Shown one piece after another: positions 1-6,796 of a stretch of DNA of 8,921 bases. The stretch comes from IMCC26077 sp964561165. GTDB lineage: Bacteria > Actinomycetota > Actinomycetes > Nanopelagicales > Nanopelagicaceae. Location of the stretch: NCBI GenBank assembly GCA_964561165.1, contig CAZLOJ010000044.1:1-8921 (forward strand). Direction: 5' to 3'. Position 1 is the first letter of the stretch. Each line of letters begins with the position of its first letter. Under the pieces are notes generated by a model. It was not told where the DNA came from. It saw only the letters and a program-made list of their open reading frames with translations, and searched no databases. A program made the position numbers and the translations under genes.

Positions 1-119
1 TTGGGTTCGATTGTGGCGAAGGGATAGTTAGCCGCTAGGACCTGATTCTTGGTCAAAGCGTTGAATAGGGTCGACTTGCCCACATTGGGCAGTCCGACGA
101 TTCCGATAGAGAGGCTCAC
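1..119 (-). CDS. ychF: YchF family ribosome-associated ATPase/GTPase, N-terminal fragment
   Basis: Only the first 39 codons are present; the gene runs off the left edge. The reading begins GTG-AGC-CTC and gives an OBG-family G-domain start with the P-loop GLPNVGKST at residues 9-17, followed by the family-typical stretch ANYPFATIEPN. YchF is a cytoplasmic P-loop NTPase of the TRAFAC class that hydrolyses ATP in preference to GTP and binds ribosomes; it has been linked to translation and stress responses. The GTG start is chosen because the family normally begins two to five residues before the IGIVGLPN strand. It is divergent from rmuC, with 50 bp between them. A TAGGCT hexamer on the minus strand (129-134) lies 9 nt before the start, so the transcript probably has almost no leader. 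Identity is firm despite truncation, because the P-loop and the next strand are both diagnostic. Confidence 0.95.
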   Translation of the reverse strand, partial: MSLSIGIVGLPNVGKSTLFNALTKNQVLAANYPFATIEP

Positions 120-158
120 GAGGAGTAGAGCCTACGGGGCTTTGTCACCCCTGCCTGA

Positions 159-170
159 CACGATTGGCCC
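159..170 (+). promoter_or_regulatory. Candidate leaderless -10 element of rmuC
   Basis: CACGAT at 159-164 is followed by exactly 6 nt and then the ATG at 171. No purine-rich Shine-Dalgarno sequence lies in front of the ATG. The hexamer departs from TAnnnT at its first base, so this is the weakest of the four boxes with the same spacing. No clear -35 box is seen. Confidence 0.4.
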
Positions 171-1340
171 ATGAACCTCACCTCCTCCAATTCCCTGGTG
201 GCGCTGGCTATCGGCGCGGTCGTTGGCCTACTCCTTGGAGTCGCCATCACATACCTATTAATGCGGCGCGAGAGCGAGATCTACCGGAGCCAACTTGAAG
301 CACAGAGCGAAGCTAGTGGCGCCTCCCGCGAAGCGAGCGCCCGCCTTGATGAGCTCCTTCGCTCAGTGAACGTGAGCATGGCGCAACTGACAGAGAAGAC
401 CCACTCAGCAGAGCTCAAGCGGGCAGAGGTAGAAGCGCAGATTAAAGAACAGATCAAAAATATGGGTGAGAAGAATGAGCGCCTTGTCCTTGAGACGGCA
501 AAGCTTGCTGGAGCGCTATCAAAGGCGCAGAGCCGCGGTCAGATGGGTGAAGCGCAACTGGAATTGATTCTCGAGAACTCGGGATTAATTGAAGGCGTCA
601 ATTACGAACGACAAGAGCACCGCGTCAACGATGGTGAGATTTCCAAACCTGATATCACAATCAAGATGCCCGGTGGTACCGAGATATTTGTTGACTCTAA
701 ATTTCCCTTCGATCGCTTCTGGGATGGAATTGGCGCTGACGATCCTGCGGAGCGAGCAACAATGATGGCCGCGCATGCAAAAGATCTCCTTAGCCATATC
801 AATGCGCTAGCAAAACGTGGCTATCAAAATGGCAGTAGCTCACCAGATTTTGTTGTGCTCTTTGCCCCCTTCGAATCGATTCTCAACGAAGCGCTCGATG
901 CCGACCCGCTCCTACTTCAGAAATCTTTCGCAAAGAGCGTCGTTATCGCTACACCCACAACGATGCTTGCCCTGCTTCGCACCATCGCTTATGGGTACAA
1001 GCGCCATGATCTTGCGCGTAACGCGGATGAAATCCGTGAACTCGCAGGCGAACTCCTCAAGCGAGTAGGAAAGGTTCATGAACGAATCGAAAACTTGGGC
1101 GAGCGAATCAAAGGTGCAGAGCGCGCCTTCAATGAACTCGTTGCATCGGCAGAGAATCATCTCCTCGTTCCCGCACGAAAGATGGGAAAACTCGGTGCAC
1201 CAACGGGCAAAGAGCTATCTGCTCCTACTCCAATTGAGAGTGAAATTCGCGCCATCCGCGCGACCAGCGGAGCTGGAGAAATAGGCTCAGATGGCTCAGA
1301 CGGGGATGAATTAGACTTCACAGAGCAGAATGAGCGATGA
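171..1340 (+). CDS. rmuC: DNA recombination protein RmuC homologue
   Basis: 389 residues. Residues 8-31 form one N-terminal membrane anchor, residues 33-120 a charged heptad-like coiled coil, and about 120-340 the RmuC domain with the recognisable blocks RGQMGEAQLELIL, FAPFESI and ATPTTMLALLRTIA. P160-D161 followed by D175-S-K177 matches a PD-(D/E)XK nuclease core, the fold predicted for this family. The tail beyond 345 is low-complexity and acidic. In E. coli, rmuC mutation raises the rate of inversions at short inverted repeats; its biochemical activity is not well established. The size is in the family's lower range. The start is fixed by the membrane helix close behind it and by the -10 box six bases upstream. 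A DUF6542-like gene follows after 31 bp, probably co-transcribed. Confidence 0.95.
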   Translation: MNLTSSNSLVALAIGAVVGLLLGVAITYLLMRRESEIYRSQLEAQSEASGASREASARLDELLRSVNVSMAQLTEKTHSAELKRAEVEAQIKEQIKNMGEKNERLVLETAKLAGALSKAQSRGQMGEAQLELILENSGLIEGVNYERQEHRVNDGEISKPDITIKMPGGTEIFVDSKFPFDRFWDGIGADDPAERATMMAAHAKDLLSHINALAKRGYQNGSSSPDFVVLFAPFESILNEALDADPLLLQKSFAKSVVIATPTTMLALLRTIAYGYKRHDLARNADEIRELAGELLKRVGKVHERIENLGERIKGAERAFNELVASAENHLLVPARKMGKLGAPTGKELSAPTPIESEIRAIRATSGAGEIGSDGSDGDELDFTEQNER

Positions 1341-1371
1341 GAGATAACGTGAGCGGGGTGAGTAATACGCG

Positions 1372-1818
1372 ATGAGTACTGGCGATAAAACCAACGCTAT
1401 TGAGATCAATGGCCGGCCGATCATCCAAGGTCGCGGCCTAACCTCTCCTGGAATCGTGGTGCTCTACGTTCTGGGGTTACTTTTTGTGCAAACACTTGAG
1501 AATTTCATCTCAGGCCAACCTGGCCGGATTACCGGAATCGTTTTACTCGCGCTCTTCTTTGCCGCAATCAAATTAGGCAGAAGGGGCACCCTCTTCACCG
1601 CAGTTGTGACGCCACCGCTTGCACTAAGCGCAACGCTGCTCGTGGCAACGGTAATTAGCAAGGGATTTGGACTTACTGGTCTACTTGTGGGGATTGTCTC
1701 GAACCTTGCACGCCTAGCTCCCTGGCTATTACTCACCGCGCTCGTAAGTTGGAGTTACTTCTTTATCAAAGAACGGCGCCAGATTACTTCAAGCCAGCAG
1801 CCTTCAGATCTTTCCTGA
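1372..1818 (+). CDS. DUF6542-like integral membrane protein
   Basis: 148 residues. After a polar N-terminus with an R-G-L-T-S/P-G motif (residues 21-27) come four hydrophobic segments at about 27-45, 52-67, 78-97 and 102-132. A basic patch GRRG lies between helices two and three, followed by the conserved-looking VVTPPLALS. This layout and the position between ychF/rmuC and ispH/xseA match the actinobacterial family DUF6542, whose function is unknown. The end is hydrophilic (KERRQ...). GGGGTGAG at 1355-1362 may serve as a ribosome site about 9 nt before the ATG. The last 35 bp overlap the end of ispH on the other strand. The family call rests on remembered patterns; the membrane topology is seen directly. 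Confidence 0.78.
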   Translation: MSTGDKTNAIEINGRPIIQGRGLTSPGIVVLYVLGLLFVQTLENFISGQPGRITGIVLLALFFAAIKLGRRGTLFTAVVTPPLALSATLLVATVISKGFGLTGLLVGIVSNLARLAPWLLLTALVSWSYFFIKERRQITSSQQPSDLS

Positions 1819-2761
1819 GTTCAGGCGGCATCGAAAAGAGTAAGTGCTCTTCAGCTTTTGTGACAACCTCAACATCTTTATATCCGTGCTCACTTAGCTT
1901 TGCCAATAACTCTTCGACCAAAATCTCTGGCACCGATGCACCACTTGTGACACCAACTGTCTCCACTCCTTCGAGCCACTCCACTTTCATTTCGTGTGCA
2001 TAGTCGATGAGGTATGAGGCTTTCGCTCCTGTTTCAAGCGCGACTTCGACAAGACGGACTGAATTTGACGAGTTACGTGATCCCACGACAAGAACTAGAT
2101 CGCTCTGTGGCGCAATCTCTTTCACAGCTAACTGTCGGTTCTGCGTGGCATAACAAATATCATCGCTCGGTGGATCATTAAGTAGTGGGAATTTCTCTTT
2201 CAAGGCCTTCACTGTACTTAGCGTTTCATCCACGCTAAGGGTTGTTTGTGAGAGCCAGATCAACTTATTTGGATCTTTAATTTCCAACTTTTCAATATCT
2301 TCTGCCTTATCAATCAATTGCACATGATTAGGCGCTTCTCCCGCGGTGCCTTCGACCTCTTCATGTCCTTCGTGGCCGATCAAAAGAATCTGATAATCCT
2401 CAGCAGCAAATCGCCGCGCCTCTTGGTGGACTTTCGTGACAAGCGGGCAGGTGGCGTCGATGGTCTTAAGGTTTCGCTCTCTCGCACTTTCGTGGACGGC
2501 AGGCGAAACACCGTGTGCAGAGAAGATAACTGTTGCACCCTCTGGAACTTCATCAGTTTCGTCGACGAAGATCGCGCCACGCTTCTCTAAAGTTTCGACT
2601 ACATGCTTGTTATGGACAATCTGCTTCCGGACGTAGACCGGGGCGCCGTAGAGATCCAATGCTTTCTGAACCGTAACCACGGCTCGATCGACTCCTGCGC
2701 AATAGCCACGCGGGGCGGCAAGGAGTACGCGCTTGCTGGGAACAGCGGGAACGGTCGACAC
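1784..2761 (-). CDS. ispH: 4-hydroxy-3-methylbut-2-enyl diphosphate reductase (IspH/LytB)
   Basis: 325 residues, full length. IspH carries out the last step of the MEP pathway, reducing HMBPP to isopentenyl and dimethylallyl diphosphate with a [4Fe-4S] cluster. The three cluster cysteines are C21 (APRGYCAGVDRA), C105 (DATCPLV) and C203 (DICYATQNRQ). Substrate-binding residues are also visible: H50 (VHN), H83 (SAHG), H130 (IGHEGHEE), the SRNSSNS loop at 228-234, and VTSGAS at 271-276. The enzyme is cytoplasmic and oxygen-sensitive. The start is GTG; a TAGGCT -10 box lies exactly 6 nt upstream and there is no ribosome site, so a leaderless transcript is likely. The gene is divergent from xseA and overlaps the DUF6542-like gene at its 3' end. 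No mevalonate pathway gene is present here. Confidence 0.99.
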   Translation of the reverse strand: MSTVPAVPSKRVLLAAPRGYCAGVDRAVVTVQKALDLYGAPVYVRKQIVHNKHVVETLEKRGAIFVDETDEVPEGATVIFSAHGVSPAVHESARERNLKTIDATCPLVTKVHQEARRFAAEDYQILLIGHEGHEEVEGTAGEAPNHVQLIDKAEDIEKLEIKDPNKLIWLSQTTLSVDETLSTVKALKEKFPLLNDPPSDDICYATQNRQLAVKEIAPQSDLVLVVGSRNSSNSVRLVEVALETGAKASYLIDYAHEMKVEWLEGVETVGVTSGASVPEILVEELLAKLSEHGYKDVEVVTKAEEHLLFSMPPELRKDLKAAGLK

Positions 2762-2773
2762 AGCCCTAGCCTA
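2762..2773 (-). promoter_or_regulatory. Leaderless -10 element of ispH
   Basis: Read on the minus strand, TAGGCT (2773-2768) is followed by AGGGCT and then the GTG start at 2761. This fits TAnnnT with a six-base spacer to a start-codon transcription start. No -35 consensus is evident. Confidence 0.55.
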
Positions 2774-2816
2774 ATCTCTTCCGAGCCATCGCGCGCTTGG
2801 GAGAAGGGCATGCGAT

Positions 2817-2828
2817 TACGCTTACATC
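2817..2828 (+). promoter_or_regulatory. Leaderless -10 element of xseA
   Basis: TACGCT at 2817-2822, then TACATC, then the ATG at 2829. The spacing equals that of ispH on the opposite strand, and no Shine-Dalgarno sequence is present. The two -10 boxes are 43 bp apart and back to back. Confidence 0.55.
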
Positions 2829-4070
2829 ATGATCGACAGTAGCTCTGAGGAACCGCTTCCGGTTCGAGTCGTCTCGGAATCTATCGGTGAATATGTCGGA
2901 AGATTAGGGCCCGTCTGGGTAGAGGGCGAAGTCGCAGAAATCACACGGCGCCCTGGTTCGCAGATGGCATTCCTTCGTTTGAAAGATACCAGCGTTGATA
3001 TGTCGCTCCAGGTGACGTGTCATAAATCTATTCTCGAAGCAATTGATCCGCTTCCGGAGAATGCTCGGATCGTCGCATATGCAAAAGTAAATTGGTATGC
3101 AGTACGTGGCACGCTTTCATTAATGGCTCGCGAGATTAGACAAGTTGGCCTCGGCGAACTTTTAGCCAGATTAGAGCAATTGAAAAACTTGCTTGCGGCG
3201 GAGGGATTATTTGCCACAGATCGAAAACGCGACTTGCCATTTTTGCCGCGAAAAATTGGATTGATTTGTGGTCGAGCCAGCGCTGCCGAAAAAGATGTAG
3301 TTGAGAATGTTGAACGTCGCTGGCCAGGGATGCGCTTTGAGATTCGTGAAGTTGCCGTACAGGGCAACACTGCCGTCGTTGAAGTCTCTCGTGCGCTCAT
3401 CGAACTCGAGGCGATTGACGATGTAGATGTCATCATTGTGACTCGAGGTGGTGGTTCTTTTGAGGATCTACTGCCGTTCTCAGATGAATCACTTATTCGA
3501 TTAGTTGCATCGCTGACTACTCCGATAGTCAGCGCAATCGGACATGAACAAGATGCACCACTACTTGATCTTGTTGCAGACTTACGCGCATCAACGCCGA
3601 CCGACGCTGCTAAACGAGTGGTACCAAGCCTCATTGAAGAGCAAGAGCATATTGCGCTATTAACTAATCGCCTTGAGAAGCGAATGCGCTCGATGATTGA
3701 ACTTGAGATTTCGAAAGTTACGTCTCTGATTACGAGGCCGGTTATGAAAGATCCCCTCACGATAGTTACCGCGAAGGTAGATGAAATCAAAGTCCTTAGA
3801 AGTGATGGGAAGAAGGCTCTCACAGCACTGCTGCGGGAAGAGAAAATCGAGGTACGTGAAATAAAAGCGCGAATTGCAGCGCTCTCGCCGCTCTCCACCT
3901 TAAAACGAGGTTATGCAGTAGTGCAAAAGCGAGGAAAAGTACTCCTCGATGCCAAAGATGTGTCGCTAGCAGATGAACTACATGTGGTGCTTGCGAAAGG
4001 TGAATTAACCGTTTCGGTAGCAAGCCAGAAAAGAGTGCCGAGCAATAAAGCGAGTAAAACGAAGGAGTAA
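2829..4070 (+). CDS. xseA: Exodeoxyribonuclease VII large subunit
   Basis: 413 residues, normal length. XseA is the catalytic chain of exonuclease VII, which degrades single-stranded DNA from both ends into oligonucleotides with several XseB chains as partners; it acts in mismatch repair and damage processing. Residues 10-105 form the OB-fold nucleic-acid-binding domain (VWVEGEVAEI, ending near LSLMAREI). The catalytic domain follows with the hallmark VTRGGGSFEDLLPF (204-217) and SAIGHEQDAPLLDLVAD then RASTPTDAA (235-261). A helical segment at about 265-350 precedes the terminal LSPLSTLKRGYAVV block (352-365). The C-terminus is lysine-rich. The start agrees with the OB domain boundary and with a -10 box 6 nt upstream. 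The stop codon is two bases from the start of xseB. Confidence 0.98.
   Translation: MIDSSSEEPLPVRVVSESIGEYVGRLGPVWVEGEVAEITRRPGSQMAFLRLKDTSVDMSLQVTCHKSILEAIDPLPENARIVAYAKVNWYAVRGTLSLMAREIRQVGLGELLARLEQLKNLLAAEGLFATDRKRDLPFLPRKIGLICGRASAAEKDVVENVERRWPGMRFEIREVAVQGNTAVVEVSRALIELEAIDDVDVIIVTRGGGSFEDLLPFSDESLIRLVASLTTPIVSAIGHEQDAPLLDLVADLRASTPTDAAKRVVPSLIEEQEHIALLTNRLEKRMRSMIELEISKVTSLITRPVMKDPLTIVTAKVDEIKVLRSDGKKALTALLREEKIEVREIKARIAALSPLSTLKRGYAVVQKRGKVLLDAKDVSLADELHVVLAKGELTVSVASQKRVPSNKASKTKE
4062..4067 (+). promoter_or_regulatory. Ribosome binding site of xseB
   Basis: AAGGAG lies inside the last codons of xseA, 5 nt before the xseB ATG at 4073. It is one of the few clear Shine-Dalgarno sites in the window and sits at an internal operon gene, in contrast with the apparently leaderless first genes. 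Confidence 0.8.
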
Positions 4071-4072
4071 CC

Positions 4073-4264
4073 ATGGCCGAGAAGAAGAAGCCAACGTATG
4101 AACAAGCGCGAGATGAGCTTGCGAAGATTGTTGCCAAGCTCGAAGCTGGTGGCGCCTCCCTCGAGGATTCCATTGCGCTCTGGGAGCGTGGCGAAGAGCT
4201 CGCAAAAATCTGCAACCAATGGCTTGATTCGGCGAAAGAGCGGCTGGATAAGGGAACTAAATGA
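4073..4264 (+). CDS. xseB: Exodeoxyribonuclease VII small subunit
   Basis: 63 residues, slightly shorter than many homologues (about 70-85). XseB is the small all-helical subunit; several copies bind the long helical arm of XseA and are needed for activity. The sequence has the family pattern: YEQARDELAKIVAKLE (residues 9-24), then the turn GGASLEDSIALWERGEEL and a second helix ICNQWLDSAKERL (46-58). The two amphipathic helices form a hairpin. Translation is probably coupled to xseA: the xseA stop is 2 bp before the start and the ribosome site lies inside xseA. A small 5 bp hairpin (TGCGC-CATAA-GCGCA, 4269-4283) follows the stop, without a T-tract. Identity is firm from both context and motif. 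Confidence 0.95.
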   Translation: MAEKKKPTYEQARDELAKIVAKLEAGGASLEDSIALWERGEELAKICNQWLDSAKERLDKGTK

Positions 4265-4299
4265 GATGTGCGCCATAAGCGCAAGTAATTAGAGGAGCG

Positions 4300-4313
4300 T
4301 ATCCTTTTCTGTT
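4300..4313 (+). promoter_or_regulatory. Candidate -10 element of the fumarase gene
   Basis: TATCCT at 4300-4305 is followed by eight mostly T bases and then the ATG at 4314. A GAGGAG sequence at 4292-4297 lies 16 nt before the ATG, too far for a usual ribosome site. A start within a base or two of the ATG is therefore possible. A second in-frame ATG lies at 4323. Confidence 0.4.
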
Positions 4314-5978
4314 ATGACCCCTATGAATCCAGAATTCGCCTACGAAGATCTCCTTCCACTCGGCCACGATGAGACGGAATATCGCTTCATCACGGGCGAG
4401 GGCGTAACCAAGATCGAAGCTGCGGGTCGCACATTCATTACGGTCACTCAAGATGCGCTTCGAAAACTTTCCGAAGAGGCAGTGCATGACATCCAACATT
4501 ACCTTCGCACTTCGCACTTACAGCAGTTGCGTAACATCATCGATGATCCAGATGCCTCACCGAATGATCGCTTTGTTGCTCTTGATTTACTAAAGAATGC
4601 GAATATCGCAGCAGGTGGAATTCTGCCAATGTGCCAAGACACGGGAACTATGTTGGTGATGGGTAAGCGTGGCCAACATGTGCTAACTGAAGGTCGCGAT
4701 GAAGCTGGAATCGCACATGGTATCTATGATGCTTATACTCGATTGAATTTGCGCTACAGCCAAATGGCACCGATAACTATGTGGGATGAGAAGAACACCG
4801 GCACCAACCTTCCGGCGCAAATTGAAATTGCAGTAGATACCAAACATGATGATCAATACCAACTGCTTTACATCGCTAAGGGTGGCGGCAGCGCTAACAA
4901 GAGCTTTCTCTACCAAGAGACCCGAGCAATCCTTAACCCACAATCTTTATTGAAGTGGCTCGAAGAGAAGTTGGTCTCGCTCGGCACATCGGCTTGCCCG
5001 CCGTATCACCTTGCAATTGTCATCGGCGGCACCAGCGCAGAACACACTTTGAAGACTGCCAAGCTTGCAAGTACTCGCTATCTCGATTCGCTACCACTAC
5101 GAGGTGACGTCGCTACTGCGCACGGATTCCGCGACATAGAGTTCGAAGCACAAGTCCTCGAACTGACCCGGAATATCGGCATTGGCGCTCAATTCGGTGG
5201 CAAGTATTTCTGTCACGACGTTCGAGTGATTCGCCTGCCCCGCCATGGTGCATCCCTGCCAATCGCGATTGCAGTCTCCTGCTCTGCAGATCGACAAGCC
5301 CTTGCGAAGATCACTGCGGAAGGCATATTCCTCGAGAAATTAGAGCGCGATCCAGCTCGATTCTTGCCCGACACGACTGCCACCCAACTCCACGATGATG
5401 TTGTATCAGTCGATCTCAATCGTCCAATGGATGAGATCCGCGCCCAACTATCGAAATACCCGGTAAAGACTCGTCTTTCCCTTACCGGCACCTTGATAGT
5501 CGCCCGAGATCTAGCTCATGCCAAAATCAAAGAGCGCTTAGATAAAGGGGAAGAACTCCCCGAATACCTCAAGAAATACGCGGTCTACTATGCCGGCCCA
5601 TCGAAAACTCCTGATGGATATGTCTCTGGATCATTCGGTCCAACCACGGCAGGGCGCATGGATTCATATGTAGAGCAATTTCAACAAGCTGGTGGCTCGC
5701 TCATCATGTTGGCGAAGGGTAATCGCTCTACTGCTGTTACGAATGCATGTAAGAAATTTGGTGGCTTCTATTTAGGATCCATTGGTGGCCCAGCTGCTCG
5801 ACTTGCCCAAGATTGCATCAAGAAGGTCGAAGTATTTGATTATGCAGATCTTGGTATGGAAGCGGTCTGGAAGATTGATGTTGAGGATTTCCCGGCATTT
5901 ATTGTGGTGGACGATAAAGGAAACGACTTCTTTGCAGAGCGGGAGAAGTTGGTATCGCTCGGAAAGAAACCGAATTAA
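4314..5978 (+). CDS. Class I (iron-sulfur) fumarate hydratase, single chain
   Basis: 554 residues. It catalyses reversible hydration of fumarate to (S)-malate in the TCA cycle, using an oxygen-sensitive [4Fe-4S] cluster. Both halves of the class I enzyme are fused, as in E. coli FumA/FumB: an N-terminal alpha part (to about 345) and a C-terminal beta part. Cluster cysteines are likely C107 (PMCQDTG), C228 (SACPPYH) and C323 (SCSADR); their spacing of 121 and 95 closely matches the E. coli enzyme. The beta part shows GPTTAGRMD (442-450) and AKGNRS (467-472). It is not the class II FumC type, since the GSSxMPxKxN signature is absent. It is preceded by xseB (49 bp gap) and probably has its own promoter. 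The convergent transglycosylase gene begins 26 bp after the stop. Confidence 0.97.
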   Translation: MTPMNPEFAYEDLLPLGHDETEYRFITGEGVTKIEAAGRTFITVTQDALRKLSEEAVHDIQHYLRTSHLQQLRNIIDDPDASPNDRFVALDLLKNANIAAGGILPMCQDTGTMLVMGKRGQHVLTEGRDEAGIAHGIYDAYTRLNLRYSQMAPITMWDEKNTGTNLPAQIEIAVDTKHDDQYQLLYIAKGGGSANKSFLYQETRAILNPQSLLKWLEEKLVSLGTSACPPYHLAIVIGGTSAEHTLKTAKLASTRYLDSLPLRGDVATAHGFRDIEFEAQVLELTRNIGIGAQFGGKYFCHDVRVIRLPRHGASLPIAIAVSCSADRQALAKITAEGIFLEKLERDPARFLPDTTATQLHDDVVSVDLNRPMDEIRAQLSKYPVKTRLSLTGTLIVARDLAHAKIKERLDKGEELPEYLKKYAVYYAGPSKTPDGYVSGSFGPTTAGRMDSYVEQFQQAGGSLIMLAKGNRSTAVTNACKKFGGFYLGSIGGPAARLAQDCIKKVEVFDYADLGMEAVWKIDVEDFPAFIVVDDKGNDFFAEREKLVSLGKKPN

Positions 5979-5981
5979 AAA

Positions 5982-5997
5982 TAGTTAGTTAGTTAGT
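5982..5997. repeat. (TAGT)4 tetranucleotide repeat between convergent genes
   Basis: Four perfect TAGT units begin 3 bp after the fumarase stop. Because the unit is not a multiple of three, TAG occurs in all three plus-strand frames. On the minus strand the repeat reads ACTA, which puts TAA in all three frames there too. It fills most of the 26 bp gap between the two convergent genes. No terminator hairpin accompanies it. Confidence 0.9.
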
Positions 5998-6004
5998 AAG
6001 TTTC

Positions 6005-6604
6005 TTAATACATCTTGATGCGATAGAAAGTATTGAGCGCTTTACATGGGGTGCCGTATCGAACATCGATATATTTCAAACCCCACAGAATCTGCGTAAC
6101 CGGATTTTTTCTCCAGTCACTTCCAATCGATTCATATTTTGTCGCTGGATAGGCTTGCGGAATTCCATGAGCACCAGTGCGTTTGTTATGCGAGGTGTAC
6201 GTCCACTGACTCTCTTTGATCCACAACTTGTCGAGGCACTTCCATTGCGCGCCGCTCCACCCGTAATTCTCTTTGGCGAGCAACTCACCAACATACCGAG
6301 CGCCATTTCGGGTTTTCGCCTTCTGAACCAAGAATGCAGTCCGTGCGACCGAGGAGAGATTTAGAGCGGTTAGTTTGCCGGAGGTTAAAACTTCAGTCGC
6401 CACAACAAGTCGGGCTTCGACGATTGGTTCTGTTGGGGCCGGTTGGCTCGGGGTGACAACGGCCAACGAGCTCTCACCCGTCGGTGCGGGCAGCGGAGTG
6501 TTGACCTCGGTGCCATGGGCTCGAGCAGGTATGAGCGCGAGGATGAGGGCGAGCGCGAGCGCCGCTCGAGCGCCCAGAATGATCGACTTGTCCACCATCT
6601 GCAT
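6005..6604 (-). CDS. Secreted lytic-transglycosylase-like (Apf-type) cell-wall hydrolase
   Basis: 199 residues from the start chosen here. Numbering below is from that ATG; add 7 if the upstream ATG at 6625 is used. A signal peptide covers about 4-29 (basic start, Ala/Leu-rich core, ARA cleavage site), followed by a Pro/Ser/Thr/Val linker to about 65. The C-terminal lysozyme-like domain (about 112-199) matches actinobacterial SLT-like exoproteins: WKCLDKLWIKES with probable catalytic Glu131, then GAHGIPQA, WRKNP and QILWGLKYI. C123 and C187 could form a disulfide. Family members cleave or bind peptidoglycan outside the membrane. The family's usual terminal W-Y ending is replaced by FYRIKMY. 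The ATG at 6604 is preferred because AGGTGG lies 4 nt ahead; ATG 6598 is also possible. The upstream region is long and structured (see 6626-6893). Confidence 0.85.
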   Translation of the reverse strand: MQMVDKSIILGARAALALALILALIPARAHGTEVNTPLPAPTGESSLAVVTPSQPAPTEPIVEARLVVATEVLTSGKLTALNLSSVARTAFLVQKAKTRNGARYVGELLAKENYGWSGAQWKCLDKLWIKESQWTYTSHNKRTGAHGIPQAYPATKYESIGSDWRKNPVTQILWGLKYIDVRYGTPCKALNTFYRIKMY

Positions 6605-6606
6605 GA

Positions 6607-6614
6607 CCCCACCT
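6607..6614 (-). promoter_or_regulatory. Ribosome binding site deciding the start of the cell-wall hydrolase
   Basis: The minus strand reads AGGTGGGG at 6614-6607. AGGTGG is 4 nt from the ATG at 6604 and 10 nt from the ATG at 6598. The upstream ATG at 6625 has only GGCGGAG directly abutting it, too close to work. The site therefore argues for one of the two downstream starts. Confidence 0.5.
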
Positions 6615-6681
6615 ACCTTTCCCATCTCCGCCGAACGAGCGCTTGTGCTCGCCTCGAATCTCTCTCCACACGCCGACCGAT

Positions 6682-6699
6682 CCAGCCCAAATAGGCTGG
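6682..6699. repeat. Perfect 6 bp inverted repeat (hairpin)
   Basis: CCAGCC (6682-6687), six-base loop CAAATA, GGCTGG (6694-6699). Directly to its right lies the first copy of the 10-mer CAGAGGGGTG. Confidence 0.8.
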
Positions 6700-6739
6700 C
6701 AGAGGGGTGGGGGGAGGCTTCAAGGATGCCAAAGGAGTG

Positions 6740-6768
6740 GGGGTCTTGGCGAAACCAAACCCCATTTT
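6740..6768 (+). terminator. Terminator-like hairpin with short T-tract on the plus strand
   Basis: GGGGT pairs with ACCCC and TTGG with CCAA, giving nine pairs with one bulged C (6745) around the loop CGAAA. ATTTT follows at 6764-6768. It reads as an intrinsic terminator only for plus-strand transcription, yet the nearest plus-strand gene upstream is fumarase, which ends more than 750 bp away. It could equally be a structural hairpin in a minus-strand leader. Confidence 0.35.
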
Positions 6769-6787
6769 CTCCCTGAGAATTTTGACC

Positions 6788-6796
6788 TGTGGATAA
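6788..6796 (-). promoter_or_regulatory. Perfect consensus DnaA box
   Basis: The minus strand reads TTATCCACA, the exact 9-mer bound by DnaA. It lies in the loop-side part of the inverted repeat GACCTG/CAGGTC. One isolated box is not an origin: no box cluster, AT-rich unwinding element or dnaA/dnaN gene is present. It may be a DnaA titration or regulatory site, or chance. Confidence 0.5.

Noticed and set aside
3020..3898. A 292-codon open frame on the minus strand inside xseA
   Set aside because: Its translation is a Ser/Arg-rich shadow with no recognisable fold, and the plus-strand frame is a full, motif-complete XseA.
4269..4283. Intrinsic terminator after xseB
   Set aside because: The TGCGC-CATAA-GCGCA hairpin is only 5 bp and no T-tract follows.
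6605..6625. ATG at 6625 as the hydrolase start
   Set aside because: The only purine-rich sequence directly touches the ATG, whereas AGGTGG is well placed for the ATG at 6604. The upstream start cannot be fully excluded.
6702..6743. G-quadruplex in the G-rich plus-strand tract
   Set aside because: Two strong G-runs lie together, but the next run of three or more is about 20 bases away, so the canonical four-run pattern is not met.
6375..6776. A 133-codon plus-strand open frame across the hydrolase 5' end and the intergenic region
   Set aside because: It is antisense to a clear signal peptide and linker, has low-complexity Ala/Ser/Arg composition, and lacks a ribosome site.
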